In this document: in pieces, positions 36,526 to 45,676 of the stretch
Position numbering within the stretch: the first letter of the stretch is position 1
Layout: each line of letters opens with the position of its first letter
Assembly: GCA_900129595.1 (NCBI GenBank)
Contig: FQWG01000005.1
Span: 245,579-309,578 of the forward strand
Source of the DNA: Flavobacterium frigidimaris
GTDB lineage: Bacteria; Bacteroidota; Bacteroidia; Flavobacteriales; Flavobacteriaceae
DNA: 64,000 nt
Reading direction: 5' to 3'
Notes under the pieces: model-generated
What the model saw: only the letters and a program-made list of their open reading frames with translations
What the model was told of the DNA's origin: nothing
Databases searched by the model: none
Position numbers and translations under genes: made by a program

Positions 36526-36600
36526 GTCATCATGAGGAACGAGGGATCTCCACAAGTAGTGCTACAAAGTTTGGAGATCCTTCGTTCCTCAGAATGATAA
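36526..36600. repeat. Interspersed palindromic repeat
   Basis: Arms GAGGAACGAGGGATCTCCA (36534-36552) and TGGAGATCCTTCGTTCCTC (36572-36590) pair nearly perfectly, with flanks GTCATCAT / AGAATGAT extending the hairpin. A related unit, GAGCGAAGTCGAAGAAC, lies just before. It probably also ends transcription of the convergent genes. Confidence 0.75.
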
Positions 36601-36606
36601 GATCAT

Positions 36607-37236
36607 TTATTTCAATACTTCTTTTATAGTATTCACAAAAGCTTCAACGGGCTGAGCGCCTGATACTGCATATTTTCGGTTAAAAACGAAAAAAGGAACA
36701 CCTTGTACGCCAATTTCCTGCGCTTCGGTGATATCATTTTGAACATCTTTTAAAAATAACGCTTCATCTTTTAGAACTTGTAAAACCAGATCCTGATCTA
36801 AGCCAGCTTTTACAGCTAATTCTATTAAGGTTGGCCCATCATTTAAATCTCTTCCTTCAGTAAAATATGCCTTAAAGAAAATCTCTTCCATTGCATCGCT
36901 TAGTTTTTTAGTCTTAGCCAGTTGTATAATGCGATGTGCAGTTAATGAATTTGAGATAATAGCTTTGTCAAAATGATAGTCCAAACCAACACTTTTTGCG
37001 CGTTCTGTGACACCTTTGTGCATTTCTACAGACTGCTCGACAGAAATACCTTTTCTCTCAGCTAAAAACGTATAAACGTCTTTATCTGATTGTGGCGTGA
37101 TCGTTGGGTCAAGTTGAAAACTTTTCCATTCAATTTCAAATTCACCATCCGGAAACTCAGCTAAAGCTGTTTCCAGTTGTCTTTTTCCGATATAACAAAA
37201 CGGACACATGATGTCCGACCAAATTTCTATTTTCAT
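36607..37236 (-). CDS. DsbA-family (FrnE-like) oxidoreductase
   Basis: 209 aa, thioredoxin fold with an alpha-helical insertion. Redox motif CPFC is at residues 11-14 (MKIEIWSDIMCPFCYIGKRQLE), with the cis-Pro loop GVQGVPFFVFNRKYAVSGAQP near the C-terminus. No signal peptide, so cytoplasmic, typical of FrnE/2-hydroxychromene-2-carboxylate isomerase relatives. A role in thiol redox homeostasis is inferred from the family. Confidence 0.9.
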   Translation of the reverse strand: MKIEIWSDIMCPFCYIGKRQLETALAEFPDGEFEIEWKSFQLDPTITPQSDKDVYTFLAERKGISVEQSVEMHKGVTERAKSVGLDYHFDKAIISNSLTAHRIIQLAKTKKLSDAMEEIFFKAYFTEGRDLNDGPTLIELAVKAGLDQDLVLQVLKDEALFLKDVQNDITEAQEIGVQGVPFFVFNRKYAVSGAQPVEAFVNTIKEVLK

Positions 37237-37807
37237 AGTACAAAGTTATAAAAATTGTTTCAAGTTTTTATTTGTTTCAGGTTTCAGGTTTTCTTGCATT
37301 GTGTGGATTTTACCGCAAAGCACGCAAGAATCTTTTTATTGGGCTGAAAATAATCTCGCAAAGACGCAAGGACGCAAAGTTTATCTTGATAACGTCTGCA
37401 TCTTATTTAGGCTAACCAAAGAATGAGAGTATGAGTTTAAAAAACTTTGCAACTCTGCGAGATTAAAAAAGTGTAACTTATAAATTAACTTTACAAAAAT
37501 AGAAGTTCGCAAAGTTTTTTCACTCAAAACTTTGCGAACTTTGCGTTTGTAGACGTTAACGCTAGAAAAAACTTTGCGTGCTTTGCGGTAAAATCCACAC
37601 AATCCACACAATTCAGGAAAAACCTGAAACCTGAAACTTGAAACAAAAAAAACTTTCCCACAATAAAAAACCGCAAATCTTAAAAAAAGAATTGCGGTTT
37701 CTAGGTATAAAAAATGGTTGGTTAATAGCGTTGTTATTTTTTTTTACAATGATATGTCTTTAATTTGAAACTAAAAAAGATCCCTGTAACAAAAAGAACT
37801 TTTGATG
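37237..37807. repeat. 571-bp repeat-rich intergenic region
   Basis: No gene is supported. A 27-bp block starting GTGTGGATTTTACCGCAAAG (37301-37327) recurs perfectly inverted at 37574-37600. Outside it on both sides are GTTTCAGGTTTCAGG-type units (37274-37290 and 37621-37644). Inside are many copies of CGCAAAG / CTTTGCG. A hairpin AAACCGCAA (37668-37676) with TTGCGGTTT (37692-37700) may terminate dnaN. Confidence 0.8.
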
Positions 37808-38926
37808 TTAACTATTTAACATCACGGGCATTACCAACATTGTAACAGTTTCACCTTCTTCTAAACCATCTACTGGTGTTAAAATTCCGGCTCTGTTAGG
37901 TAATGACATCTCTAACATAATCATATCTGATTGCAGGTTAGTCAGCATTTCTGTTAGAAAACGAGAGTTAAAACCAATCTGAAGATCGTCTCCCTGATAA
38001 TCACATGTCAGTCTTTCTTCCGCTTTATTAGAGTAATCGATATCTTCAGCAGAAACATTCAATTCAGCTCCGGCAATTTTTAGACGAATTTGGTGTGTTG
38101 TTTTGTTAGAGAAAATCGCAACACGTTTAACAGAGCTTAAAAATAAAGAACGGTCAATCATTAATTTGTTTGGATTTTCTTTTGGAATTACCGCTTCATA
38201 ATTAGGGTATTTTCCATCAATCAAACGACACATTAAGATATAGTTGTCAAATGAGAAAGTCGCATTTGAATCGTTGTATTCAATTTTTACTTCAGCATCA
38301 GAACTTCCTAAAATACTTTTCAAAATATTCAAAGGTTTCTTTGGCATAATAAAATCAGCCACCTGAGATGCTTTTACATCTGTACGGGCATATTTTACCA
38401 ATTTGTGAGCGTCTGTAGCAACAAAAGTCAATCCTTCCGGTGAGAACTGGAAGAAAACTCCTGACATTACCGGACGTAAATCATCATTTCCGGCAGCAAA
38501 GATTGTTTTGCTTACTGCAGTTGCTAAAACATCAGCAGGAACAAGCGTTACAGAAGGATCTTCAAGACTTACAGATTTAGGAAATTCTTCACCTGCAGCA
38601 TATGCTAAAGCATATTTTCCTGAGTTTGAACTGATCTCAACCGTATTGTTTTCTTCAACTGTAAAAGTTAAAGGCTGTTCCGGGAACGTTTTTAAAATTT
38701 CAAGCAAAAGTTTTGCAGGTACAGCAACACTTCCTTTACTTGTAGAATCGATTGATAATGTAGCAGACATCGTAGTTTCAAGATCCGAAGCCGAAACTGT
38801 CAACTCATTATTGTCTAGTTCAAATAAAAAGTTATCTAAAATAGGCAACGTATTGTTACTGTTGATTACACTACCTAAAACTTGTAATTGTTTTAATAAG
38901 TACGAACTCGATACTATAAATTTCAT
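37808..38926 (-). CDS. dnaN: DNA polymerase III beta subunit (sliding clamp)
   Basis: 372 aa from ATG 38926 (MKFIVSSSYLLKQLQVLGSVINSNNTLPILDNFLF); an upstream start at 38956 would add ten charged residues not typical of the family. It contains the three DNA-clamp domains, with recognisable TVSASDLETTM, ISSNSGKYALAYAAGEEFP, RPVMSGVFFQF and the C-terminal VMPVML. It forms the ring that tethers the replicative polymerase. It lies apart from dnaA here, with gldG upstream on the same strand. Confidence 0.97.
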   Translation of the reverse strand: MKFIVSSSYLLKQLQVLGSVINSNNTLPILDNFLFELDNNELTVSASDLETTMSATLSIDSTSKGSVAVPAKLLLEILKTFPEQPLTFTVEENNTVEISSNSGKYALAYAAGEEFPKSVSLEDPSVTLVPADVLATAVSKTIFAAGNDDLRPVMSGVFFQFSPEGLTFVATDAHKLVKYARTDVKASQVADFIMPKKPLNILKSILGSSDAEVKIEYNDSNATFSFDNYILMCRLIDGKYPNYEAVIPKENPNKLMIDRSLFLSSVKRVAIFSNKTTHQIRLKIAGAELNVSAEDIDYSNKAEERLTCDYQGDDLQIGFNSRFLTEMLTNLQSDMIMLEMSLPNRAGILTPVDGLEEGETVTMLVMPVMLNS

Positions 38927-39033
38927 CTCTTTTGTTTTATTTTTTTGCTCTTTCACTTAGTTTTTCTGCAACTAAGATAGGTTTTACAAATATATCGTAA
39001 ACAATCTTAGTTTCGCAATTTTTTTATTAACAT

Positions 39034-40719
39034 CTATTTGCTGTATTTTCTTTTACGAATGTAAGTAAATGCTAATCCAAAAACCAATAAAATTAGAATT
39101 GGAAGTCCGATAGTTATGAATTGTGTCAGGCTATAATTTTCGTAAACTTTGTTCTTGTCTAATAAAGGTAAATTGACATCTTTACTTCTAATGTTAATAA
39201 GTCCGGTATCATCCAGTAAATAATTAACGCAATTCATCATAAAATCTTTGTTGTCATATAAGTTTCCGGTGCGCTGATCATAACCCAATTCAACCGGCAT
39301 CATATTTTTATCCAGCTGATTCCTTGCCAGGTCTCCATCAGCAATGACAATCATCTTGTTTGGTTTTCCTTTTACTAAAAATGAATTTTCTTTAAAAGGC
39401 AAAACACGATTCTCAAAAGCAGAATGAAAAGAACCCTCCAATAAAACAGAAAGCGGGATGTTTCCTTTGTTGAGATAATCCTGAGGAGAAGTTTCTTCTG
39501 TAACGCTGTTTAAGGTAATTTCTGTAGGAGTTCCAATTGCTTTCGAATATTGAGACGATTGCAATAAAACTGTTTTTTTAATTCCGTTCTTTAAAGTATC
39601 AATCGAACTTGCGAAATCAAATTTGATTTCGCCTAAGTTTTTTACAATCGGATTACTGCTGGTTGGCACTACAACCGGAGCAAACTTCCAGATAAATTCC
39701 TGATATTGTGTTGCACTTCCTTGTTCGCCTGTCGCCAATTTCAACTTGCTTCCTCGTTCATCTTTTACCAGATCAGGATTAATTCTGAATCCGTATTTAA
39801 AGAACATATCGTTTAAATTCAAATCTCTTGGATACGCAAGAGTTGTGCCTGACTGGTTATACAAACTGTCCATGTCAGCTGCAACCTGATCGATCAGCCA
39901 TAATGTTTTACCGCCATTCATGATAAACTGATCTAAAACCTGTTTTTCCTCATCAGAGAAAGATTCAGTTGGTTTTGAAATAATCGCTAAATCATATTTT
40001 TTTAAGGTGTCTAAAGTTCCGCTTGGGTTCTTCGCTACAGAATCTAACGTGAAAGGACCTATATAATAGCTCTCACGAATTTGCATCAGCATTTTTGCTA
40101 TATGAGCTTCTTTTAGTTCTCCATTTCCTTTGATGATCGCAACCTTTTTTTGCCTGTCTTTGCTGATTTTGTTAATCGCATCGGCAATCGAATATTCTAA
40201 ATGCTGAATTGATCCAATTACTTTTTGAGTGGTCGAAGTTCCCATTATGTTCTTCAATAAAGGAATATTGACTTCTTTATTGTTGTAAACCGCAATCGCC
40301 CAGGGAAAAACCATTGCCTGAGATTGTTTTCCTTTGTCATCAACAGTGATATTGATTGGCGTAAGACCTTTTTGATATAACGATTTTATAACATCCATAC
40401 TTTCGTCTTCGTTTTCCATTGGGTTAACGAATTCGAAAACGATATTACTGTTATAGGCCTGGAATTCTTCGAGTAATTGTCTGGTTTCCTGTTGTAAACG
40501 TTTGAAATCTGCTGGTAAATCACCCTGCATATAGATCTTAATCGATAACGGATTTTTAACCTGTTTTACAATTTGCAGAGAGGTTTCGGATAAAGTGTAT
40601 CGTTTGTCTTTGGTTAAATCGAATCGGTGAAAAAATAAACTTCCTAATACATTTAAAACGATTAAAACAAAAAGAGTAATGGCTAATGTTTTGATATTTT
40701 GCTGAGTAGATGCTTTCAT
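39034..40719 (-). CDS. gldG: Gliding motility ABC transporter component GldG
   Basis: 561 aa. An N-terminal transmembrane helix (IKTLAITLFVLIVLNVLGSLFF) precedes an ABC-type periplasmic region (FDLTKDKRYTLSETSLQIVKQVKNPLSIKIYMQGDLPADFKRLQQET). A second helix lies near the C-terminus (FITIGLPILILLVFGLAFTYI). This arrangement and sequence are those of GldG in Bacteroidota. It starts with an ATG that shares one base with the gldF stop (40719), so the two are translationally coupled. GldA, the ATPase, is not in the window. It is needed for gliding in F. johnsoniae, though not strictly conserved in all gliders. Confidence 0.95.
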   Translation of the reverse strand: MKASTQQNIKTLAITLFVLIVLNVLGSLFFHRFDLTKDKRYTLSETSLQIVKQVKNPLSIKIYMQGDLPADFKRLQQETRQLLEEFQAYNSNIVFEFVNPMENEDESMDVIKSLYQKGLTPINITVDDKGKQSQAMVFPWAIAVYNNKEVNIPLLKNIMGTSTTQKVIGSIQHLEYSIADAINKISKDRQKKVAIIKGNGELKEAHIAKMLMQIRESYYIGPFTLDSVAKNPSGTLDTLKKYDLAIISKPTESFSDEEKQVLDQFIMNGGKTLWLIDQVAADMDSLYNQSGTTLAYPRDLNLNDMFFKYGFRINPDLVKDERGSKLKLATGEQGSATQYQEFIWKFAPVVVPTSSNPIVKNLGEIKFDFASSIDTLKNGIKKTVLLQSSQYSKAIGTPTEITLNSVTEETSPQDYLNKGNIPLSVLLEGSFHSAFENRVLPFKENSFLVKGKPNKMIVIADGDLARNQLDKNMMPVELGYDQRTGNLYDNKDFMMNCVNYLLDDTGLINIRSKDVNLPLLDKNKVYENYSLTQFITIGLPILILLVFGLAFTYIRKRKYSK

Positions 40720-41444
40720 TACGCTTTAAAAGATTTTAATTGATAAACAGTAAAAGACAGAAACAACACTGTTATGCTCAGAAAGTAAATAACATCACGA
40801 GTATCGATAACGCCCCGACTCATACTTTTAAAATGGTCCTGCATACCCAGCGCCGAAATAATAGTTGACGATCCCGGAATCAGTGAAGACAAACCTTCAA
40901 ACCCGAAATAAAAGATAAAACACAGAAAAACGGATATGATAAAAGCTACAATCTGATTTTCTGAAAGGGTAGAAGTAAAGATGCCGATCGCAGAATAAGC
41001 TGCAATCAAAAACAATAATCCGAAATAAGAGCCAATTGTGCTTCCCATGTCAATATTTCCTTCAGGAGAACCCAAATCTGAAATTACTTTTACATATATA
41101 AAGGTTGGGATAATTGCCAGAATAATTAATAGGAACGAACCTAAAAATTTTCCGTTTACAATTTGCCAGATCGATAATGGTTTCGTCAAAAGCAATTCTA
41201 ATGTTCCTTGTTTTTTTTCGTCAGAAAAACTTCTCATGGTAACGGCCGGAATAAGGAAAATTAAAATCCAGGGCGCTAAAGTGAAAAACGGAGTCAAATC
41301 AGCGTAACCCGTGTTCAGTATATTGTAATCTCCTTGAAAAACCCATAAAAATAGTCCGTTGCTAATTAAGAAAATAGCGATGACCAAATAGCCAATAGGA
41401 GAGCCAAAAAAGGATTTTATTTCTCGTAAAATGATTGATTTCAT
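40719..41444 (-). CDS. gldF: Gliding motility ABC transporter permease GldF
   Basis: 241 aa with six hydrophobic segments (e.g. FFGSPIGYLVIAIFLISNGLFLWVFQ, FTLAPWILIFLIPAVTMRSFSDEKKQGTLELLLTKPL, FLGSFLLIILAIIPTFIYV). The EKKQGTLELLLTKPLS loop is the ABC-2 permease coupling region, and sequence and gldG linkage identify it as GldF. It is first in the gldFG pair; upstream is the repeat-bearing region 41459-41607. Confidence 0.95.
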   Translation of the reverse strand: MKSIILREIKSFFGSPIGYLVIAIFLISNGLFLWVFQGDYNILNTGYADLTPFFTLAPWILIFLIPAVTMRSFSDEKKQGTLELLLTKPLSIWQIVNGKFLGSFLLIILAIIPTFIYVKVISDLGSPEGNIDMGSTIGSYFGLLFLIAAYSAIGIFTSTLSENQIVAFIISVFLCFIFYFGFEGLSSLIPGSSTIISALGMQDHFKSMSRGVIDTRDVIYFLSITVLFLSFTVYQLKSFKA

Positions 41445-41613
41445 GTAACTTATTTTTGTTTCAAGTTTTTTTTGTTTCAGGTTTCAAGTTGCTTTACTTT
41501 GCGAACTTTGTGTTCAAACCCTATTAAATATAATATTAGCGTTCTTTGCGGTTAAATTATTCCAATTTTCAGATTCAGTAATAACTTGAAACCTAAAACT
41601 TGAAACAAATAAA

Positions 41614-41910
41614 CTAATTTAAAGTAACGAGCTTATCCACACTCCACGCTTCCGGTTTTGCATTGAACAATTTTTTTGTAAAACTCCAAACAGAATTAAA
41701 AAACTCAGAATTTCTATAATTCTCTAAATGTTCTTCTGTTTCCCAGTAGCTATAGGTGAAAAAGATGCATTTGTCATTTTTATCCTGATACAATTCTAAA
41801 AAACGATTTCCCTCAGCATTTCGTATTTTGTCTTTCACACTTTCGAAATTTTCCAGAAAATCCGGGATTTTTTCTTCGTGAAAACTCATTTTTACTATTC
41901 GGACAAACAT
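41614..41910 (-). CDS. Antibiotic biosynthesis monooxygenase (ABM) domain protein
   Basis: 98 aa, ferredoxin-like single ABM domain. It starts MFVRIVKMSFHEEKIPDFLENFE, has CIFFTYSYWETEEHLENYRNSEFFNSVWSFTKKLF in the typical position, and ends WSVDKLVTLN. Such proteins are small dimeric enzymes or heme/quinone-related proteins of uncertain role. The 150 bases upstream include AT-rich promoter-like sequence. Confidence 0.85.
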   Translation of the reverse strand: MFVRIVKMSFHEEKIPDFLENFESVKDKIRNAEGNRFLELYQDKNDKCIFFTYSYWETEEHLENYRNSEFFNSVWSFTKKLFNAKPEAWSVDKLVTLN

Positions 41911-42227
41911 ATTATAATTTTAGATTTCTGAATTTATATTTTAGATTTTTTTTTTGGAATCTTAAATTATTTCAGGTGCGCAAAAATACCAATTTTGATT
42001 GTTCTTTTTGTGAAAATTTAAAATATTATAAAAGTAAAGTTTTACTGCAATATTGTCATCTCGACAGAGGAGAGGTCATAAAAGAAACTCCGCAAAGAAA
42101 ACCTCCAGTCTTTGTCGATTATAAGCGTGATCTTTCCTTCGTTGAGATAATAAAATCTGTCTAAATCCGTAAAATCTGCGTGCCATTTCAATCTAAAATC
42201 AGCAATCTAAAATCAGCAATTTGAAAT
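41911..42227. repeat. Intergenic imperfect inverted repeat
   Basis: No gene supported over 317 bases. TCATCTCGACAGAGGAGAGG (from about 42057) is roughly complementary to TGATCTTTCCTTCGTTGAGA (from about 42128), a degenerate Flavobacterium GTCATTTCGAC-type element. Near 42190-42217 is a tandem direct repeat of AATCTAAAATCAGC. Confidence 0.55.
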
Positions 42228-43055
42228 TTAATTGAATTTAATAGTAATCACATCGCGATAATTCAATCCAAGTAAGCTGTTAGCAGAACCTACTTTAGAA
42301 GGATTACTTCTGAAAATGGCAATTTCAAGGAAACCGGCTTCATTAAAAATTGCCAGCTTTTCTCCCTCATACGTTTTTATAGGGTATTTGTCAGAACTGG
42401 CAATTGCAGAATAATTGGGTAGAATGGTTTTGATACTTCTTGGCTTCATCACAATTTCATAAGGGCGTCCTTTTGCAATTTCTGCAAATTGTCTCTTAGA
42501 GATATTGGTAATGACATTGCCAAAATGATCAATGTAGATCACGTATCCTTTTATTGAATTCCCGTCATTTGCAACGACAGGCTGCAGTTCTGTAATTTGC
42601 TTTATTTCCTGAATTTCTTTTCCAATCACATTCAGTAAGCCGCCTTTAGAGATATGGCAGGCAACCTTTACAAAAATATCCAAATCACTAAATTCACTCG
42701 GAAAGCGATCGTGTATATTGATAGCAACAATTTTTTGCGGAACTATTTTCTGTGTTAGCATACTCAGGATGCCATTGTCAGCACATATAAAGTAATGATC
42801 GTTCCATTGCATGGCAATATGCTGATTTTCTTTATTGCGCTCAATATCTACACCAATAAGATGCACGGTTCCTTTTGGAAAACTTAAATAAGAGGCTCCA
42901 ATAATATAACTCGCTTCGGCAGTGTTAAATGGATCAACATCATGCGAAATGTCAACAATTACAGCATCTGAAATCTCAGACAGAATTTTACCCTTTAGTG
43001 AACCAACAAAGTGGTCTTTTAAGCCGTAATCGGTAGTAAGGGTAATTATTGACAT
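42228..43055 (-). CDS. SAM hydroxide adenosyltransferase (DUF62, SAM hydrolase)
   Basis: 275 aa in the fluorinase/chlorinase-like fold, with the N-terminal MSIITLTTDYGLKDHFVGSLKGKILSE and VDISHDVDPFNTAEASYIIGASYLSFPKGTVHLIGVD signatures and the C-terminal barrel part with ..YVIYIDHFGNVITNIS. These duplicated-fold proteins hydrolyse S-adenosylmethionine to adenosine and methionine; the bacterial role is not clear. It is divergent from phoH. Confidence 0.93.
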   Translation of the reverse strand: MSIITLTTDYGLKDHFVGSLKGKILSEISDAVIVDISHDVDPFNTAEASYIIGASYLSFPKGTVHLIGVDIERNKENQHIAMQWNDHYFICADNGILSMLTQKIVPQKIVAINIHDRFPSEFSDLDIFVKVACHISKGGLLNVIGKEIQEIKQITELQPVVANDGNSIKGYVIYIDHFGNVITNISKRQFAEIAKGRPYEIVMKPRSIKTILPNYSAIASSDKYPIKTYEGEKLAIFNEAGFLEIAIFRSNPSKVGSANSLLGLNYRDVITIKFN

Positions 43056-43375
43056 AATTTTGTTTATAACTATTGGTAGTATTTAAATCTAATTTTCATT
43101 AAATTTGAGAAATGCAAAGCTAATAATAGTAAATGCAAATTGAAAGAAACAAAAGACAAATTGCGATAAAATTATAGTAAACATATATAGTAGTCTCAGT
43201 TTTCAGTTTCCGTTTTCAGTCTTTCAATAAAAACTTGATTTTAATTAGAATTTTAAGTAATTTTTCAAGAATATTTAAAAACTGAAACCGTGACCGGAAA
43301 GTGTGATTAAAAAAAAATACCCGACAACCACAGATTTATAAAAACTGATTTATTTTTAATTTAAAACTATCTCAT
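43056..43375. other. Divergent intergenic region with short repeats
   Basis: 320 bases between the SAM hydrolase and phoH. CAGTTTTCAGTTTCCGTTTT (about 43197) and AAAACTGAAACC (43277-43288) form an imperfect inverted repeat of a type seen again at 49065-49105. No gene seen. Confidence 0.5.
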
Positions 43376-44326
43376 TTGAACGAAAGAATTATCGAGCTCA
43401 TAGACATCGCTCCAAAAGACTTTTGGGGCGCTCAAGACACTCATCTTGAAATAATTAAAAAGTATTACCCAAAGCTTAAAATCGTAGCGAGAGGTACCAC
43501 TTTGAAAGCATTTGGCGAAAAAGAAGTTTTAGATGAATTCGAAAAAAGATTTCAGAGGCTTATGCTTCATTTTACCCGATACAACAACATCGATGACAAT
43601 GTAATTGAACGTGTAATAATGAGTGATGGTCAGGATGAAAGAAAATCATTAGACCATGACAAAATATTAGTTCATGGAGTTGGAGGTAAAATCATTAAAG
43701 CCATGACGCCCAACCAGCAGCTATTGGTAGATACAATCAAGAAAAATGATATGGTATTTGCTGTAGGTCCTGCCGGAACCGGAAAAACGTATACTGGTGT
43801 TGCAATGGCGGTAAAAGCACTTAAAGACAAAGAAGTTAAAAGGATCATACTTACACGACCAGCGGTAGAAGCAGGAGAAAATCTTGGTTTTTTACCCGGC
43901 GATATGAAAGAAAAACTGGATCCCTACATGCAGCCTCTTTATGATGCTTTACGCGATATGCTGCCAAATGAAAAGCTCGAAGATTACATTTTGAAAGGAA
44001 TTATACAAATTGCACCATTGGCATTTATGCGTGGCCGCACACTTGATAACGCCTTTGTAATTCTGGATGAAGCGCAGAACACAACGCACTCGCAAATGAA
44101 AATGTTTTTGACCCGTATGGGGAAAAATGCCAAATTCATGATTACGGGTGATCCCGGGCAAGTCGATTTACCGCGAAGAACTATTTCTGGTCTGAAAGAA
44201 GCAATTCTGGTTCTGAAAGACGTTGACGGAATTGGAATCATTTATCTTGATGATAAAGATATTGTACGTCACAGATTAGTCAAAAAGGTGATTGATGCTT
44301 ATAAACAAATAGAAAATCACGATTAA
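43376..44326 (+). CDS. PhoH-family ATPase
   Basis: 316 aa. The start is TTG at 43376, since no ATG occurs in frame upstream before a stop. The N-terminal KH-like part begins MNERIIELIDIAPKDFWGAQD. The ATPase core has Walker A GPAGTGKT (131-138), Walker B AFVILDEAQNTTHSQMKMFLTRMG, and TGDPGQVDLP in the sensor region. PhoH proteins are RNA-linked ATPases, here likely of the PhoL/YbeZ type. Confidence 0.95.
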   Translation: MNERIIELIDIAPKDFWGAQDTHLEIIKKYYPKLKIVARGTTLKAFGEKEVLDEFEKRFQRLMLHFTRYNNIDDNVIERVIMSDGQDERKSLDHDKILVHGVGGKIIKAMTPNQQLLVDTIKKNDMVFAVGPAGTGKTYTGVAMAVKALKDKEVKRIILTRPAVEAGENLGFLPGDMKEKLDPYMQPLYDALRDMLPNEKLEDYILKGIIQIAPLAFMRGRTLDNAFVILDEAQNTTHSQMKMFLTRMGKNAKFMITGDPGQVDLPRRTISGLKEAILVLKDVDGIGIIYLDDKDIVRHRLVKKVIDAYKQIENHD

Positions 44327-44462
44327 TTTTTTATAAAATGTCAAATGTAAATCGTGAAATGTGTTTTGACATTTATTAATATTCGTTTTCTGCATCATCT
44401 TTTATAGAATGTGGAAAACGAATATTTTTTTGATAAATATTATAAATTAAGAAATTCTAAGA

Positions 44463-45164
44463 ATGGGTAAAATGGAATCGGTAACAATTCTTGTAATTGG
44501 ATTATTATTTTTTGCATTTAATTTAAAGGCTCAAAATAAGAGCAATAAGAGAAAGGACTTATCAAATGACAAATCAAAATTATCAGGCAAAGAAATTGTA
44601 GTAGAATTATCAAAGCTTAATTTTTTTAATTTGACAGATAAATTAGATTTGAAAACAACGAAAGCTGAATTTGAAAAGTCATACAATGAATTGAGTTTTT
44701 TTGAAGGTATAATGAAGGATGATTTAATTTTTACGGATAATAGGTTTTATTTTATTGATTCTGAAGCTTTATTTGAAGGAGGAGGATTGATTCATTATTT
44801 AGAAACAGTAAAAGTCTCATTTGATAAACTTAATCTGAAACTTGTTTTTTCTGATGAATATAATGATCAAACTGAAAAACATTGGAAACATACAGTTAGG
44901 TTGAATGGAAAAGAATATATAGCATACGATAATGATTTCGGGAATAATGACTGGGGAATTTCATATATAAACTTTATTGAAATGCTAAATGGTGAGCTTA
45001 AATTACAACAAAGTGCAGAACAATTTTATCCAATTACTTCAGGAAATGATGGGAAAATGGTTTTATTAACTAATCAACAATTTGAGTTTGTTAAAGCGAA
45101 TTACCCTAATGATAATGAACATCCAAAAAAGATTTCTGACTGGAAAAATGCTTATGGTTTTTAA
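44463..45164 (+). CDS. Secreted hypothetical protein
   Basis: 233 aa with an N-terminal hydrophobic signal (VTILVIGLLFFAFNLKAQ), then Lys/Asn-rich linker and a globular domain. The start may be ATG 44463 or 44472. It contains VELSKLNFFNLTDKLDLKTTKAEFEKSYNEL and FLETVKVSFDKLNLK-type stretches and KEYIAYDNDFGNNDWGISYINFIEML. No family recognised. It sits 11 bases before the DUF1801 gene, so both may share a transcript. Confidence 0.65.
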   Translation: MGKMESVTILVIGLLFFAFNLKAQNKSNKRKDLSNDKSKLSGKEIVVELSKLNFFNLTDKLDLKTTKAEFEKSYNELSFFEGIMKDDLIFTDNRFYFIDSEALFEGGGLIHYLETVKVSFDKLNLKLVFSDEYNDQTEKHWKHTVRLNGKEYIAYDNDFGNNDWGISYINFIEMLNGELKLQQSAEQFYPITSGNDGKMVLLTNQQFEFVKANYPNDNEHPKKISDWKNAYGF

Positions 45165-45175
45165 ATCTCTGACAA

Positions 45176-45538
45176 ATGAAACAATTAGATGATTTCTACA
45201 TACAACAAGAAGAACCTGTAAAAGGTGTGTTTCTTGCATTAAGAGAAATTATTCTAAGACAAGATAAAGACATTACAAATGTTCTGAAATATGGAATGCC
45301 TTTCTTTTGTTACAAAGGAAAAATGTTCTGTTATTTATGGAAACACAAGAAATTGAATCAACCTTATATTGCAATCGTAGAAGGAAAATATTTTGACGAA
45401 ACTTTTTTGATTCAGGAAAATCGTGCGAGAATGAAAATTATGCTGATTGATCCGGACAAAGATTTGCTGTTGGAAAGAATTGAAATAATCGTGCAAAAAG
45501 CAGTAAATTTATATAAATCCGGCACCATTAAAATTTAA
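45176..45538 (+). CDS. DUF1801-type (YdhG-like) small protein
   Basis: 120 aa. MKQLDDFYIQQEEPVKGVFLALREIILRQDKDITNVLKYGMPFFCYKGKMFCYLW is typical of DUF1801/YdhG proteins, ending KLIEIIVQKAV-like helices and a short tail. Function unknown. It follows the secreted hypothetical closely. Confidence 0.85.
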   Translation: MKQLDDFYIQQEEPVKGVFLALREIILRQDKDITNVLKYGMPFFCYKGKMFCYLWKHKKLNQPYIAIVEGKYFDETFLIQENRARMKIMLIDPDKDLLLERIEIIVQKAVNLYKSGTIKI

Positions 45539-45676
45539 AAATAAAAAAGACAGTATTTAATTAAATAGTTAAATAAATAATAAACTTGCCCTAATTTAAG
45601 CTTTTAGGCCTCGTTATCTTTGTTCTTCTAAGGGTAAAGCCGTAAATTTGCCTATCATAAATATTTGATCTTTAAT

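Noticed and set aside
37381..37611. 76-aa minus-strand frame
   Set aside because: Made of CGCAAAG repeats; repetitive composition.
38508..38960. 150-aa plus-strand frame
   Set aside because: Antisense shadow of dnaN.
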